DNA from: Acidobacteriota bacterium
GTDB lineage: Bacteria > Acidobacteriota > UBA6911 > RPQK01 > JADFOI01
Direction of reading: 5' to 3'
DNA length: 12,455 nt
NCBI GenBank assembly: GCA_030624355.1
Contig: JAUXKG010000031.1
Span: forward strand, 1-12,455
In this document: piece by piece, positions 1 through 7,423 of the stretch
How positions within the stretch are numbered: position 1 is the stretch's first letter
How the letters are laid out: each line of letters begins with the position of its first letter
Made by a program: the position numbers and the translations under genes
Notes under the pieces: generated by a model
Told to the model about the DNA's origin: nothing
The model's input: the letters and a program-made list of their open reading frames with translations, nothing else
The model's database searches: none

Positions 1-158
1 CAATACCTACCCTACCCAGCTACATAGTGACTTATGAAGACTATCCCGGCGCCGAACGGGCAGCAACCAAGGCCATCCTGGGTGAAATCCCTTTCCGGGG
101 AAAATTGCCTGTCACCATTCCCGGCCTGTATCCGATCGGACATGGTATTCACCGATGA
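1..158 (+). CDS. Glycoside hydrolase family 3 enzyme (NagZ-like), C-terminal fragment
   Basis: The left edge cuts this gene, leaving the last 51 codons (reading from base 3) and a TGA at 156-158. The end of the protein contains YEDYPGAERAA, ILGEIPF and then GKLPVTIPGLYPIGHGI. This matches the end of the C-terminal domain of two-domain GH3 beta-N-acetylhexosaminidases, where a 'GKLPV' stretch followed by a proline/glycine-rich tail is usual. The catalytic domain lies outside the window, so activity cannot be checked. In the family the enzyme removes terminal beta-N-acetylglucosamine, often from peptidoglycan fragments. The stop overlaps the next start codon (ATGA, 155-158), which indicates translational coupling to the GNAT gene and a shared operon. 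Assignment to GH3 is fairly sure; N-acetylglucosaminidase specificity is inferred from the tail and the neighbours. Confidence 0.8.
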   Translation, partial: IPTLPSYIVTYEDYPGAERAATKAILGEIPFRGKLPVTIPGLYPIGHGIHR

Positions 159-1072
159 CCGGTGAACGGCAGGTTGAGACGTCTTCCGGCCTGGTTCACA
201 TTCGTACACTCCACTCACTCCAGGACATGTCTCAGCTGGTCAGCTTGCAGCGTCAGATCTGGGGCTTTGGCCAACCCGGATCCGACCTTCCCTGTCCAGC
301 CCGCACTTTGTTTGCTCTTTCCGAGAGCGGCGGACACCTGGCGGCCGCCTTTCTAGATGATCTGGCAGTGGGTTTCGTGGCAGCTTGGATGGGCCAATTT
401 TCGAACTCCCACAAGCCTTATCTTCACAGCCAGATGCTGGGAGTTGTCAAGGAGCACCGACACCTCAACATTGGCTACCACTTAAAACTCCATCAACGAG
501 CCTTCGCCCTCGACAGCGGTCTGGAAAGAATAAGGTGGACCTTTGACCCACTGCGAACGGCTAATGCCAACTTGAATATTCGAAAACTGGGTGCGGTATC
601 CTGCACTTATCACTGCGATTACTACGGAGGCGTCCAGAGCCACTTCACCCAGCAATTGCCCACTGATCGACTCTGGGCGGAGTGGCATGTGACTTCAGGG
701 CGGGTGAAGAACAGGCTTTGTGCGACTCCGCCGTCTCTGGATCAGAAACCTGACCTGACTCAGGTGAACCAAATAGGCCCGGAGACCGGCTCGGAGCCGA
801 TTGGCAAACTAATGGAATACGACCTGGATCGTCCGGATCGTCGGCTGCTGGTGGAAGTACCGGACGATTTTGACGCGATCTGCCAGACTTGCCCATCGGT
901 GGCCTTGGATTGGCGTGAGAAGACACGTGAGATCTTTCGACACTATTTCGATCGAGGATATATTATCGGCGAGTTCTATCTGCTCTCCGGACCTCCTCGG
1001 CGAACCTTTTACCTGCTGAGCAAAGATCCCGTGCAGCAGATACTGGAAGCCAGCGGTGCTTGTTCGAGCTAA
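155..1072 (+). CDS. GNAT-superfamily acetyltransferase, COG3375 type
   Basis: This 305-residue protein resembles the COG3375 group of predicted GNAT acetyltransferases. Residues 91-160 carry the recognisable core: HSQMLGVVKEHRHLNIGYHLK (an acyl-CoA-binding-like loop, with the usual R/G-rich loop degenerate), RIRWTFDPL, NANLNIRKLGAV and a YYGG segment. The C-terminal half holds VEVPDDFDAI (234-243) and LDWREKTREIFRHYFDRGY (251-269), also typical of that group. The acceptor substrate is not known for this family. The ATG at 155 sits in an ATGA overlap with the hydrolase stop, and no strong Shine-Dalgarno sequence precedes it, so translation is probably coupled. Placement between a GH3 hydrolase and a sodium symporter suggests a role in amino-sugar or muropeptide salvage, but this is inference. 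The loop residues 'HRHLNIG' differ from the canonical Q/RxxGxG/A, so catalytic competence is uncertain. Confidence 0.8.
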   Translation: MTGERQVETSSGLVHIRTLHSLQDMSQLVSLQRQIWGFGQPGSDLPCPARTLFALSESGGHLAAAFLDDLAVGFVAAWMGQFSNSHKPYLHSQMLGVVKEHRHLNIGYHLKLHQRAFALDSGLERIRWTFDPLRTANANLNIRKLGAVSCTYHCDYYGGVQSHFTQQLPTDRLWAEWHVTSGRVKNRLCATPPSLDQKPDLTQVNQIGPETGSEPIGKLMEYDLDRPDRRLLVEVPDDFDAICQTCPSVALDWREKTREIFRHYFDRGYIIGEFYLLSGPPRRTFYLLSKDPVQQILEASGACSS

Positions 1073-1081
1073 ACCCTGACT

Positions 1082-2539
1082 ATGGGATTTACCGTCCTTG
1101 ATTACGTGGTACTGATTGCCTATCTGGCCCTCAGTGCCACCGTCGGAACTTTTCTCGGTCGCGGACAAAGGAACCTCGAAGACTACTTCCTGGCCGGCAA
1201 GAACGTGCCCTGGTGGGCTATCTCATTCTCCATCGTCGCTACCGAAACCAGCACTCTGACCTTCATCGGCGCTCCCGCCATTGCCTACTCCGGCGACCTC
1301 ACCTTTCTTCAAGTTGTGATCGGATATTTCTTCGGCCGGCTGCTGGTCAGCTTCATTCTCATTCCCGGTTATTTTCGCGGTAACCTGCAGACAGCCTATG
1401 AAGTTCTAGATTCACGATTTGGTGCCAGCGTGCGCAACTTGTCAGCTCTTCTGTTTCAGGTCACACGTGCTCTTTCGGACGGCGTGCGCCTTTTTGCCAC
1501 CGCACTGGTTCTTTCCGTCGTGACCGACCTTTCCGACATCTGGACTGTGGCTCTTATTGGCACCGCCACCATCATTTACACCTTCTTTGGAGGCATGAAA
1601 GCCGTCATCTGGAATGATGTGGCGCAACTCTTCATCTATGTCACCGGCGCCCTTCTGGCTTTTTTCATCGCCCTGCAGGGAGTCCCTGGCGGCTGGTCGG
1701 AGGTAGTGGTGGTTGCGTCTGCTGCCGGGAAATTTCGACTCCTAGATTTCACTCTCAGCTTGCATGTTGCGTACACCTTCTGGGCTGGACTGCTGGGAGG
1801 AGCCTTTCTCACTTTTGCCACCCACGGCACGGATCAGATGATGGTGCAGCGCTATCTAGCCTGCGGAAACTCACGCGGCAGCCAAATTGCTCTGATTGTT
1901 AGCGGTGTATTCGTTTTCCTTCAGTTCCTGCTCTTCCTGCTCATGGGTGTCATCCTGTTCACCTTTTACCAGCATTTCCCACTCGCCCAGGAGCCGGACC
2001 AAGTCGATCGCATTTTTCCCATCTTTATTGTCGAGCAGATGCCCCCTGGGATCTCCGGACTGATTATTGCCGCCATCTTTGCAGCGGCCATGTCTACCTT
2101 GAGCAGCTCTCTTAACTCCCTGGCTTCCTCTTCCGTGAACGATTTTTACAAAACGTATCTTGCCCAAAATGCCACCGACGCTCACTATTTGAGAGCCTCC
2201 CGAGTGGCTACCCTCTTCTGGGGTTTTCTTCTAATAGCTATGGCCATGCTGGCCCGCAACTGGGGAGAGCTCCTGCAGGCGGGTCTTACGATCACGAGCG
2301 TGACCATGGGAAGTGTGCTGGGCGTTTTCCTGCTGGGAACATGGACCGCTCACACCGGTCAGAGGGCTGCCCTGGCAGGCATGATCAGCGGGCTGCTGAT
2401 CACACTGGGAATTCACTTTAGCGGAGCGGTGGCCTGGACCTGGTATGTTCTGATCGGGACCACCACAACCTTTCTGGTAGGTGGGCTTTTCCCATCCTGC
2501 GGAAAGGCGCAGAACAGAACACAGGTGAATGTGGAATAG
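1082..2539 (+). CDS. Sodium:solute symporter (SSS family) permease
   Basis: This is a 485-residue polytopic inner-membrane protein with about 13 hydrophobic segments, close to the usual family length. Family signatures include LEDYFLAGKNVPWW (residues 32-45), the ATETSTLTFIGAP helix (53-65), TAYEVLDSRFG (104-114), FFGGMKAVIWNDVAQLFIY (168-186) and AAAMSTLSSSLNSLASS (334-350). The serine/threonine-rich stretch around 338-347 corresponds to the Na2 sodium-site helix of the family. It should import a small solute with sodium. The substrate cannot be read from sequence; the hydrolase and GNAT neighbours suggest an amino sugar or a muropeptide-derived product. The gene starts 9 bases after the GNAT stop with no clear Shine-Dalgarno sequence, consistent with one operon. 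The C-terminus is short and hydrophilic. Confidence 0.92.
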   Translation: MGFTVLDYVVLIAYLALSATVGTFLGRGQRNLEDYFLAGKNVPWWAISFSIVATETSTLTFIGAPAIAYSGDLTFLQVVIGYFFGRLLVSFILIPGYFRGNLQTAYEVLDSRFGASVRNLSALLFQVTRALSDGVRLFATALVLSVVTDLSDIWTVALIGTATIIYTFFGGMKAVIWNDVAQLFIYVTGALLAFFIALQGVPGGWSEVVVVASAAGKFRLLDFTLSLHVAYTFWAGLLGGAFLTFATHGTDQMMVQRYLACGNSRGSQIALIVSGVFVFLQFLLFLLMGVILFTFYQHFPLAQEPDQVDRIFPIFIVEQMPPGISGLIIAAIFAAAMSTLSSSLNSLASSSVNDFYKTYLAQNATDAHYLRASRVATLFWGFLLIAMAMLARNWGELLQAGLTITSVTMGSVLGVFLLGTWTAHTGQRAALAGMISGLLITLGIHFSGAVAWTWYVLIGTTTTFLVGGLFPSCGKAQNRTQVNVE

Positions 2540-2701
2540 AGAGCGGAATGGCCTGCTGACAGCCTCTTCGAGAGAATTGACAAGCCTGCTTTTCCTTGCC
2601 AGCTCAGAGCATCTGTAGTAGTATTGAGCCTAGCTTTTGGCAAAGAATTTCTTCAAATATAGAACATTTCTCCAGAATCCCTCCGAGAAAGGACCGGAAG
2701 T
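2540..2701. other. Intergenic region before pilT; operon boundary
   Basis: This 162-base gap separates the salvage genes from the pilus genes. I see no convincing intrinsic terminator; the only hairpin candidate near its left end (CTCTTCGAGAG, 2564-2574) is tiny and lacks a T-run. A perfect TTGACA occurs at 2577-2582, but no -10 element stands at the right distance. The better promoter candidate is listed separately. A good ribosome site, GAAAGGA (2687-2693), stands 8 bases before the pilT ATG. Confidence 0.5.
2637..2665 (+). promoter_or_regulatory. Candidate sigma-70-type promoter for pilT/pilU
   Basis: TTGGCA (2637-2642, five of six matches to TTGACA) is followed after 17 bases by TAGAAC (2660-2665, four of six matches to TATAAT). 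The segment is locally AT-rich. Transcription would begin near 2672 and give a leader of about 30 bases. The match is modest and could be chance. Confidence 0.3.
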
Positions 2702-3769
2702 ATGAATATCACTCAACTGCTCCAGTTTGCTGTTACGGAGGGTGCTTCCGATGTCCATATCAGTGCTGGCGAACCTCCGATTTTGCGTATCCATGGTGAC
2801 ATGAAGAAACTCGAGTACGACCCTCTCCAGGATGAAGAAGTGCATCGGATGATTTATGACATCATGAGTGACAAACAGCGCAAAAACTTCGAAGAGCTTC
2901 ACGAGCTCGACTTTTCCTTTGAGCTGGGAGACATTGGCCGTTTCCGTGTCAATGCCTTTTTGCAGCGCAGAGGTAAAGCCGCCGTCTTTCGGACCATCCC
3001 CACCCAAATCATGAGCTTCGAAGAGCTAGGTCTTCCCCCCAAATTGAGGGAGCTCGCAGAAGAAGAAAAGGGATTGGTTCTGGTTACAGGTCCGACAGGC
3101 AGCGGCAAATCCACCACACTGGCGGCTATGGTCGATTACGTTAACACCAATGAAGAGGCTCATATTCTGACCGTTGAAGATCCGATTGAATTCGTTCACA
3201 ACTCCAAGAAATGTCTGGTTAACCAACGGGAGCTGGGTCCCCACACTCACTCCTTTGCCAATGCACTGCGCAGTGCTCTCCGTGAGGATCCGGACATTAT
3301 CCTGGTGGGTGAAATGCGTGACTTGGAAACCATTCAGCTGGCAGTGACAGCGGCAGAAACCGGTCACCTCGTTTTCGGAACCCTTCATTCTCCCAGCGCC
3401 CCTCAAACCGTTGATCGTGTGATCGACGTCTTTCCAGCGGCCCAGCAATCCCAGATCCGCACTCAGTTTGCAGAATCCATTCAGGCCATCATCACTCAAA
3501 CCCTGTGCAAGAAGGTCGGTGGAGGACGAGTGGCCGCTCTGGAAATACTGGTGGGCACCAGCGCGGTTCGTCACCTCATCAGAGAGGGTAAGGTTCACCA
3601 GATTCCCTCCGCCATGCAGACCGGCGCGAAGGATGGCATGGTCACCATGGATGCCGCCCTGCTCGAACTGGTCCAGAAAGGTCGCATCACCCGCGAAGAA
3701 GCCGCCAGCAAGAGTGAGAATCCGGATCAGTTCTCTGCCGCTCCCACACGACGGCCTGTAGCCCGATAA
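2702..3769 (+). CDS. pilT: Type IV pilus retraction ATPase PilT
   Basis: This is a 355-residue hexameric secretion-ATPase-superfamily protein of normal PilT length. PilT acts at the cytoplasmic base of the type IV pilus machine and powers fibre disassembly, giving twitching. The N-terminal PAS-like domain begins with the typical ASDVHISAGEPP (15-26). Walker A is GPTGSGKS (130-137), the Asp box is TVEDPIE (157-163), Walker B is IILVGEMRD (199-207), and the His box is AAETGHLVFGTLHS (217-230). The PilT-diagnostic AIRNLIRE-type motif appears as AVRHLIRE (288-295), followed by KVHQIPSAMQTG. All catalytic elements are intact. The ATG is supported by GAAAGGA at 2687-2693. The gene lies 25 bases before pilU on the same strand, as in many pilus loci, so the two probably share a transcript. 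Confidence 0.96.
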   Translation: MNITQLLQFAVTEGASDVHISAGEPPILRIHGDMKKLEYDPLQDEEVHRMIYDIMSDKQRKNFEELHELDFSFELGDIGRFRVNAFLQRRGKAAVFRTIPTQIMSFEELGLPPKLRELAEEEKGLVLVTGPTGSGKSTTLAAMVDYVNTNEEAHILTVEDPIEFVHNSKKCLVNQRELGPHTHSFANALRSALREDPDIILVGEMRDLETIQLAVTAAETGHLVFGTLHSPSAPQTVDRVIDVFPAAQQSQIRTQFAESIQAIITQTLCKKVGGGRVAALEILVGTSAVRHLIREGKVHQIPSAMQTGAKDGMVTMDAALLELVQKGRITREEAASKSENPDQFSAAPTRRPVAR

Positions 3770-3794
3770 AACGCGCACCTTCTAGGAGAAGAAC

Positions 3795-4940
3795 ATGGAG
3801 ATCCAAGAGATTTTGCAGGTGATGGTGGAGAACGATGCCTCCGATGTCTATTTGACAGTGGATCTTCTTCCCATGTACCGGATCCAGGGAACAACTCAAG
3901 TGGTTGAAGGCGTTTTTAGCCGAGAAACCGACCAACTAAACAAAGAGATGCTGGACCAACTCTGCCATGAAGTGATGAGCGAGAAGCAGAGAGCCGAGTA
4001 CGAGGAAACTCATGAGATGAATCTAGCTGTCCACAAAGAGGGTTTGGGACGATTCCGCATCAACGTTTTTCAGCAACGAGGAAATCCGGGGATGGTCATC
4101 CGCCAGATCAAGGTGGAGATCATGACCATCGAAGATCTCGGTCTTCCCGATATCCTGAAAGATATCGTGATGACAAAGCGCGGCTTGGTCCTGGTGGTGG
4201 GTGCCACCGGTTCCGGAAAATCCACATCGCTGGCCGCCATGGTCGATCATCGAAACATGGACTCACCCGGCCACATCATTACCATCGAGGACCCGATTGA
4301 GTATGTGCATCCCCACAAACAGTGTGTGGTCACCCAGAGAGAAGTGGGTTTTGACACCGACTCCTTTCAGACGGCTCTAAAAAATACACTGCGCCAGGCC
4401 CCCGACGTGATCCTAATCGGTGAGATTCGGGACACCGAAACCATGGAAGCCGCGATCACGTTTGCCGAGACCGGCCACCTGTGTCTGGGCACCCTGCACT
4501 CCAATAACGCCAATCAGGCGGTCGAACGCATCCTGAACTTCTTCGAAGAAGAGCGCCACTCTCAAATCTATCTGCAGCTCTCGCTGAACCTCAGGTCGAT
4601 TGTCTCCCAACGCCTGTTGAAAACGATCGACGGCAAGCGGGTAGCCGCTCTGGAAATCCTGATGGATACACCTCGAATCAAGGACCTGATCAAGAAAGGG
4701 GAGGTCGACGTCATCAAGGAGGCCATGGAACAGGGAGAGCAGGAGGGCTGCCAAACCTTTGACAAGGCCATCTTCGATCTCTTCATGGAAGGCCGCATCG
4801 ATGAGGATCAGGCGCTGTCCAACGCCGACAGCGCCAACAATTTACGCCTCAAGATTCAGTCGGAGGAGCTAAAGAGTGGTTCCCAGGAGGACGAGGATAA
4901 ACCGGATTTTCGTATTAGCCGGGACATTCAAACATTTTGA
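3795..4940 (+). CDS. pilU: Type IV pilus accessory retraction ATPase PilU
   Basis: This 381-residue PilT paralogue matches PilU in length and motifs. PilU works with PilT at the pilus base and supports forceful retraction. The N-terminus carries NDASDVYLTVDLLPMYRI (13-30). Walker A has the PilU-style alanine, GATGSGKS (136-143); the Asp box is IEDPIEYVH (164-172); Walker B is VILIGEIRD (205-213); the His box is FAETGHLCLGTLHSNN (223-238). The helical region ending RIKDLIKKGEVDVIKEAMEQ (294-313) replaces the PilT AIRNLIRE motif. It ends in an acidic tail and DFRISRDIQTF, common for PilU. The start is set by AGGAGA near 3783-3789, just before the ATG. The stop is TGA, followed within seven bases by a strong hairpin. 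Confidence 0.95.
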   Translation: MEIQEILQVMVENDASDVYLTVDLLPMYRIQGTTQVVEGVFSRETDQLNKEMLDQLCHEVMSEKQRAEYEETHEMNLAVHKEGLGRFRINVFQQRGNPGMVIRQIKVEIMTIEDLGLPDILKDIVMTKRGLVLVVGATGSGKSTSLAAMVDHRNMDSPGHIITIEDPIEYVHPHKQCVVTQREVGFDTDSFQTALKNTLRQAPDVILIGEIRDTETMEAAITFAETGHLCLGTLHSNNANQAVERILNFFEEERHSQIYLQLSLNLRSIVSQRLLKTIDGKRVAALEILMDTPRIKDLIKKGEVDVIKEAMEQGEQEGCQTFDKAIFDLFMEGRIDEDQALSNADSANNLRLKIQSEELKSGSQEDEDKPDFRISRDIQTF

Positions 4941-4946
4941 GGCTGC

Positions 4947-4977
4947 AACAGGCACGAGAAGCATTACTCGTCCTGTT
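4947..4977 (+). other. Strong hairpin just after the pilU stop
   Basis: AACAGG (4947-4952), one bulged C, and ACGAG (4954-4958) pair with CTCGT (4967-4971) and CCTGTT (4972-4977) around an eight-base loop. This gives 11 base pairs with one bulge. No T-run follows, so it is not a standard intrinsic terminator. It may stabilise the pilTU 3' end or be the first stem of the pilB leader RNA. Its role is unknown. Confidence 0.55.
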
Positions 4978-5028
4978 CAACAATTCGGTGGGACAACTTA
5001 TTGAGTAGAGTGAGACCCCTAAGGAAAC

Positions 5029-5058
5029 TTGACCAGAAGCAACTGAAAAGTTTACATT
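5029..5058 (+). promoter_or_regulatory. Weak candidate promoter in the pilU-pilB gap
   Basis: TTGACC (5029-5034, five of six) and TACATT (5053-5058, four of six) are separated by 18 bases. A transcript from here would start near 5065, directly at the terminator hairpin. That geometry is odd and the match is weak. AAACTT (5025-5030) and AAGTTT (5048-5053) can also pair here, so the sequence may instead be part of a leader structure. Confidence 0.2.
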
Positions 5059-5069
5059 AGTAGGCACCC

Positions 5070-5105
5070 AAAGAGGTCAGCACCTGAAGTTCTGACCTTT
5101 TTTTT
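5070..5105 (+). terminator. Intrinsic terminator abutting the pilB ribosome site
   Basis: The left arm AAAGAGGTCAG (5070-5080) pairs with CTGACCTTTTT (5092-5102) around an 11-base loop. The core AGGTCAG/CTGACCT is perfect and one G-T pair lies in the lower stem. Eight consecutive T residues (5098-5105) follow. This is a textbook Rho-independent terminator. Unusually, the T-run ends immediately before the pilB Shine-Dalgarno GAGG (5106-5109) and 14 bases before its ATG, leaving no room for a promoter between them. It either ends pilTU transcripts with some read-through, or acts as a regulated attenuator in the pilB leader. Confidence 0.85.
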
Positions 5106-5119
5106 GAGGCCGACCGGCT

Positions 5120-7423
5120 ATGGCAACTAAGGCGACCAAGGCAGCCAAATATTCAGAGACGAGCACCAGAGATCTCAAGGCGGAACTCGCTTACCGGCAG
5201 GCTCTTCAGGAAATTACCAACGAAATCAATGCAGCCGAGAAGCTGGATGCGATTCTCATTGATCTGAAGGATCGCATTCTTTCTCTCTTTCGTGCCGATC
5301 GAATCACGATCTACGTAACCGACGATGCCACCAACGAAATATTTTCCCGTTTCAAAATCGGAAACGAAGTCAGTGAGATCCGTATTGCAATGAACACTGA
5401 GAGCGTAGCCGGATATACGGCCTTCAGCAACACTGTGTTGAATATTCTTGATGCCTACGACGACGACGAGATCACTGCCCTTCATCCCGACCTGAATTTT
5501 GACAAGACCTGGGACGCCAAAACCGGGTATCGCACTACCCAAATACTGGCTGTCCCCATCCAGTTTGATCGGCAGACTCTAGGTGTTCTTCAGTTAATCA
5601 ACCGCAAGGACGACTCCCCTTTCACTCAGAACGATGAAATGTCGGCTCAGGAGATTGCCAAAATCCTGGGGATTGCCATTCAAAATCAACAGCGCCTGAC
5701 CAAGAAGCGCCCCACCAAATTTGACTATCTGATTCGTCAAAATGTGCTGGCAGAGCCCGAGCTGGAAAAAGCGATCATCAAAGCTCGCGAACAGAAAACC
5801 GACGTGGAACAGCTGTTGATGAAAGAATTCGGCGTCAGTCGAGAGGACGTAGGCGCTGCACTGAGCGAGTTCTTCAAATGTCGCTTCGTCCAGTTTGACG
5901 ACAAAATGGCGATTCCCGGAGATATCCTGCACAACCTGAAAAAGGCTTACCTGCGGTCTAACCTGTGGGTCCCTTTGCAGGAGGCGGACGGCCAGATCAG
6001 CGTTTTGATGGATGACCCCAACCATCTGACCAAGCGGGACATGGTCCAGACTCTTTTGAAATCAACCCGGATTGAATATTGTGTCGGCTTGACGGACGAC
6101 ATCCAGAAGTTCATAGAGTACTTTTTCGGCGGTCCTGTCGACGAAGGCAACATGGATGACATTATGGCTGCCTTGGAAGAGGATACGGCCGATGAGGAGA
6201 CTGCTGACGAATTCTCCGAAAGTGACAGCGCCATTGCTCAGCTGGCCAATAAGATCATCACGGATGGCTATCAGAGAGGGGTTTCCGATATTCACCTGGA
6301 ACCGTATCCGGGCAAGAAGCCAATGGACATCCGCTTCCGACTTGACGGTGTCTGTGCTCCCTACCAGAATGTTCCCTATCAATACAAACGGGCTTTGATC
6401 TCTCGGATCAAAATCATGGCCGATTTGGACATCACCGAGCGGCGACTGCCCCAGGATGGCAAGATCAAGTTCAAGAAGTTCGGAGGCCGGGACATCGAGC
6501 TTCGAGTCGCCACCCTGCCTACCGCGGGAGGACTCGAGGATGTAGTGATGAGAATTCTGGCTGTCGGCGAACCCCTGCCGCTGGAGAAGATGAAGTTCAG
6601 CAAGCGCAATCTGGAGGTCTTCCACAAAATTGTCGAACTTCCTTACGGACTGATTCTGGTAGTCGGACCCACCGGATCGGGTAAGACTACTACCCTGCAT
6701 TCGGCACTCAAATTCATCAACAAGCCGGAAAGGAAGATCTGGACGGCCGAGGATCCGGTGGAGATCACGCAGATCGGACTGCGCCAGGTTCAGGTTCATC
6801 CCAAGATTGGATTTGACTTCTCCCGTGCCATGCGAGCCTTTTTACGCGCCGATCCCGATGTCATTATGGTGGGTGAGATGCGGGACAAGGAAACTTGTGA
6901 AACAGGCATCGAGGCCTCTCTGACCGGCCACCTGGTCTTCAGCACACTTCACACCAACAGCGCTCCTGAGACCATTACCCGACTGCTGGACATGGGCATG
7001 GATCCCTTCAACTTTGCCGATGCCATACTGGGAATCGTGGCCCAGCGTCTGGCGCGAACCCTGTGCTCTTCCTGTAAGGAGGAGTATCACCCGGAAGAGG
7101 ACGAATTCAAGAGACTGGTCAGAGAATTTGGGGAGGAGGATTTTGGCGGCACCGGCATTGAGTATTCCAAAGACATAAAGCTTTTCCGTGCCAAGGGTTG
7201 TGGGCGGTGTGGCGACACCGGTTATCGGGGCCGCATAGGAATACATGAGATGCTGGAGGGTACGGATGAGGTCAAAGCCCTGATTCAATCAGAAAAAACG
7301 GTGGCGGAAATTCGCACTCAGGCCAAAGCGGATGGGATGACTACCCTCAAACAGGATGGAATTCTCAAAGTATTCTCAGGAGAGACTGACATCAAGCAGA
7401 TCCGATCTGTCTGTATCAAGTAA
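5120..7423 (+). CDS. pilB: Type IV pilus extension ATPase PilB with N-terminal GAF domain
   Basis: This 767-residue protein is about 200 residues longer than usual PilB. Residues about 25-190 form a GAF-like sensory domain (IYVTDDATNEIFS, LAVPIQFDRQTLGVLQLINR, DEMSAQEIAKILGIAIQNQ). Residues about 198-335 resemble the MshEN/T2SSE N-terminal domain, and an acidic linker follows (340-368). The ATPase covers about 370-767: SDIHLEPYP (389-397), Walker A GPTGSGKT (516-523), Asp box TAEDPVE (542-548), Walker B VIMVGEMRD (581-589) and His box LTGHLVFSTLHTNS (601-614). A tetracysteine metal site is present (C649, C652, C694, C697). PilB powers pilus assembly from the cytoplasmic side; neighbouring pilT and pilU favour PilB over a type II secretion GspE. 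The GAF ligand is unknown. The ATG at 5120 is preceded by GAGG at 5106-5109. Confidence 0.93.
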   Translation: MATKATKAAKYSETSTRDLKAELAYRQALQEITNEINAAEKLDAILIDLKDRILSLFRADRITIYVTDDATNEIFSRFKIGNEVSEIRIAMNTESVAGYTAFSNTVLNILDAYDDDEITALHPDLNFDKTWDAKTGYRTTQILAVPIQFDRQTLGVLQLINRKDDSPFTQNDEMSAQEIAKILGIAIQNQQRLTKKRPTKFDYLIRQNVLAEPELEKAIIKAREQKTDVEQLLMKEFGVSREDVGAALSEFFKCRFVQFDDKMAIPGDILHNLKKAYLRSNLWVPLQEADGQISVLMDDPNHLTKRDMVQTLLKSTRIEYCVGLTDDIQKFIEYFFGGPVDEGNMDDIMAALEEDTADEETADEFSESDSAIAQLANKIITDGYQRGVSDIHLEPYPGKKPMDIRFRLDGVCAPYQNVPYQYKRALISRIKIMADLDITERRLPQDGKIKFKKFGGRDIELRVATLPTAGGLEDVVMRILAVGEPLPLEKMKFSKRNLEVFHKIVELPYGLILVVGPTGSGKTTTLHSALKFINKPERKIWTAEDPVEITQIGLRQVQVHPKIGFDFSRAMRAFLRADPDVIMVGEMRDKETCETGIEASLTGHLVFSTLHTNSAPETITRLLDMGMDPFNFADAILGIVAQRLARTLCSSCKEEYHPEEDEFKRLVREFGEEDFGGTGIEYSKDIKLFRAKGCGRCGDTGYRGRIGIHEMLEGTDEVKALIQSEKTVAEIRTQAKADGMTTLKQDGILKVFSGETDIKQIRSVCIK

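Noticed and set aside
2577..2582. Perfect TTGACA as -35 element
   Set aside because: The sequence 16 to 18 bases downstream (around CAGCTC) does not resemble a -10 element.
2636..2653. Sigma-54 promoter before pilT (TTGGCA...TTTCT)
   Set aside because: The essential GC of the -12 element is CT here, so the match fails at a key position.
3026..3778. 250-codon minus-strand open frame opposite pilT
   Set aside because: It lies entirely opposite a gene with intact catalytic motifs, has no recognisable domain or ribosome site, and its composition is that of an antisense shadow.
4941..5070. GEMM-type cyclic di-GMP riboswitch before pilB
   Set aside because: I looked for the conserved GEMM-I core elements (CAAAGGCAAACC-like and GGGACGCAAAGCC-like) and they are absent. 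A different or new leader RNA remains possible.
6062..6799. 245-codon minus-strand open frame opposite pilB
   Set aside because: It is a complement of conserved ATPase codons; the translated sequence shows no family motif.
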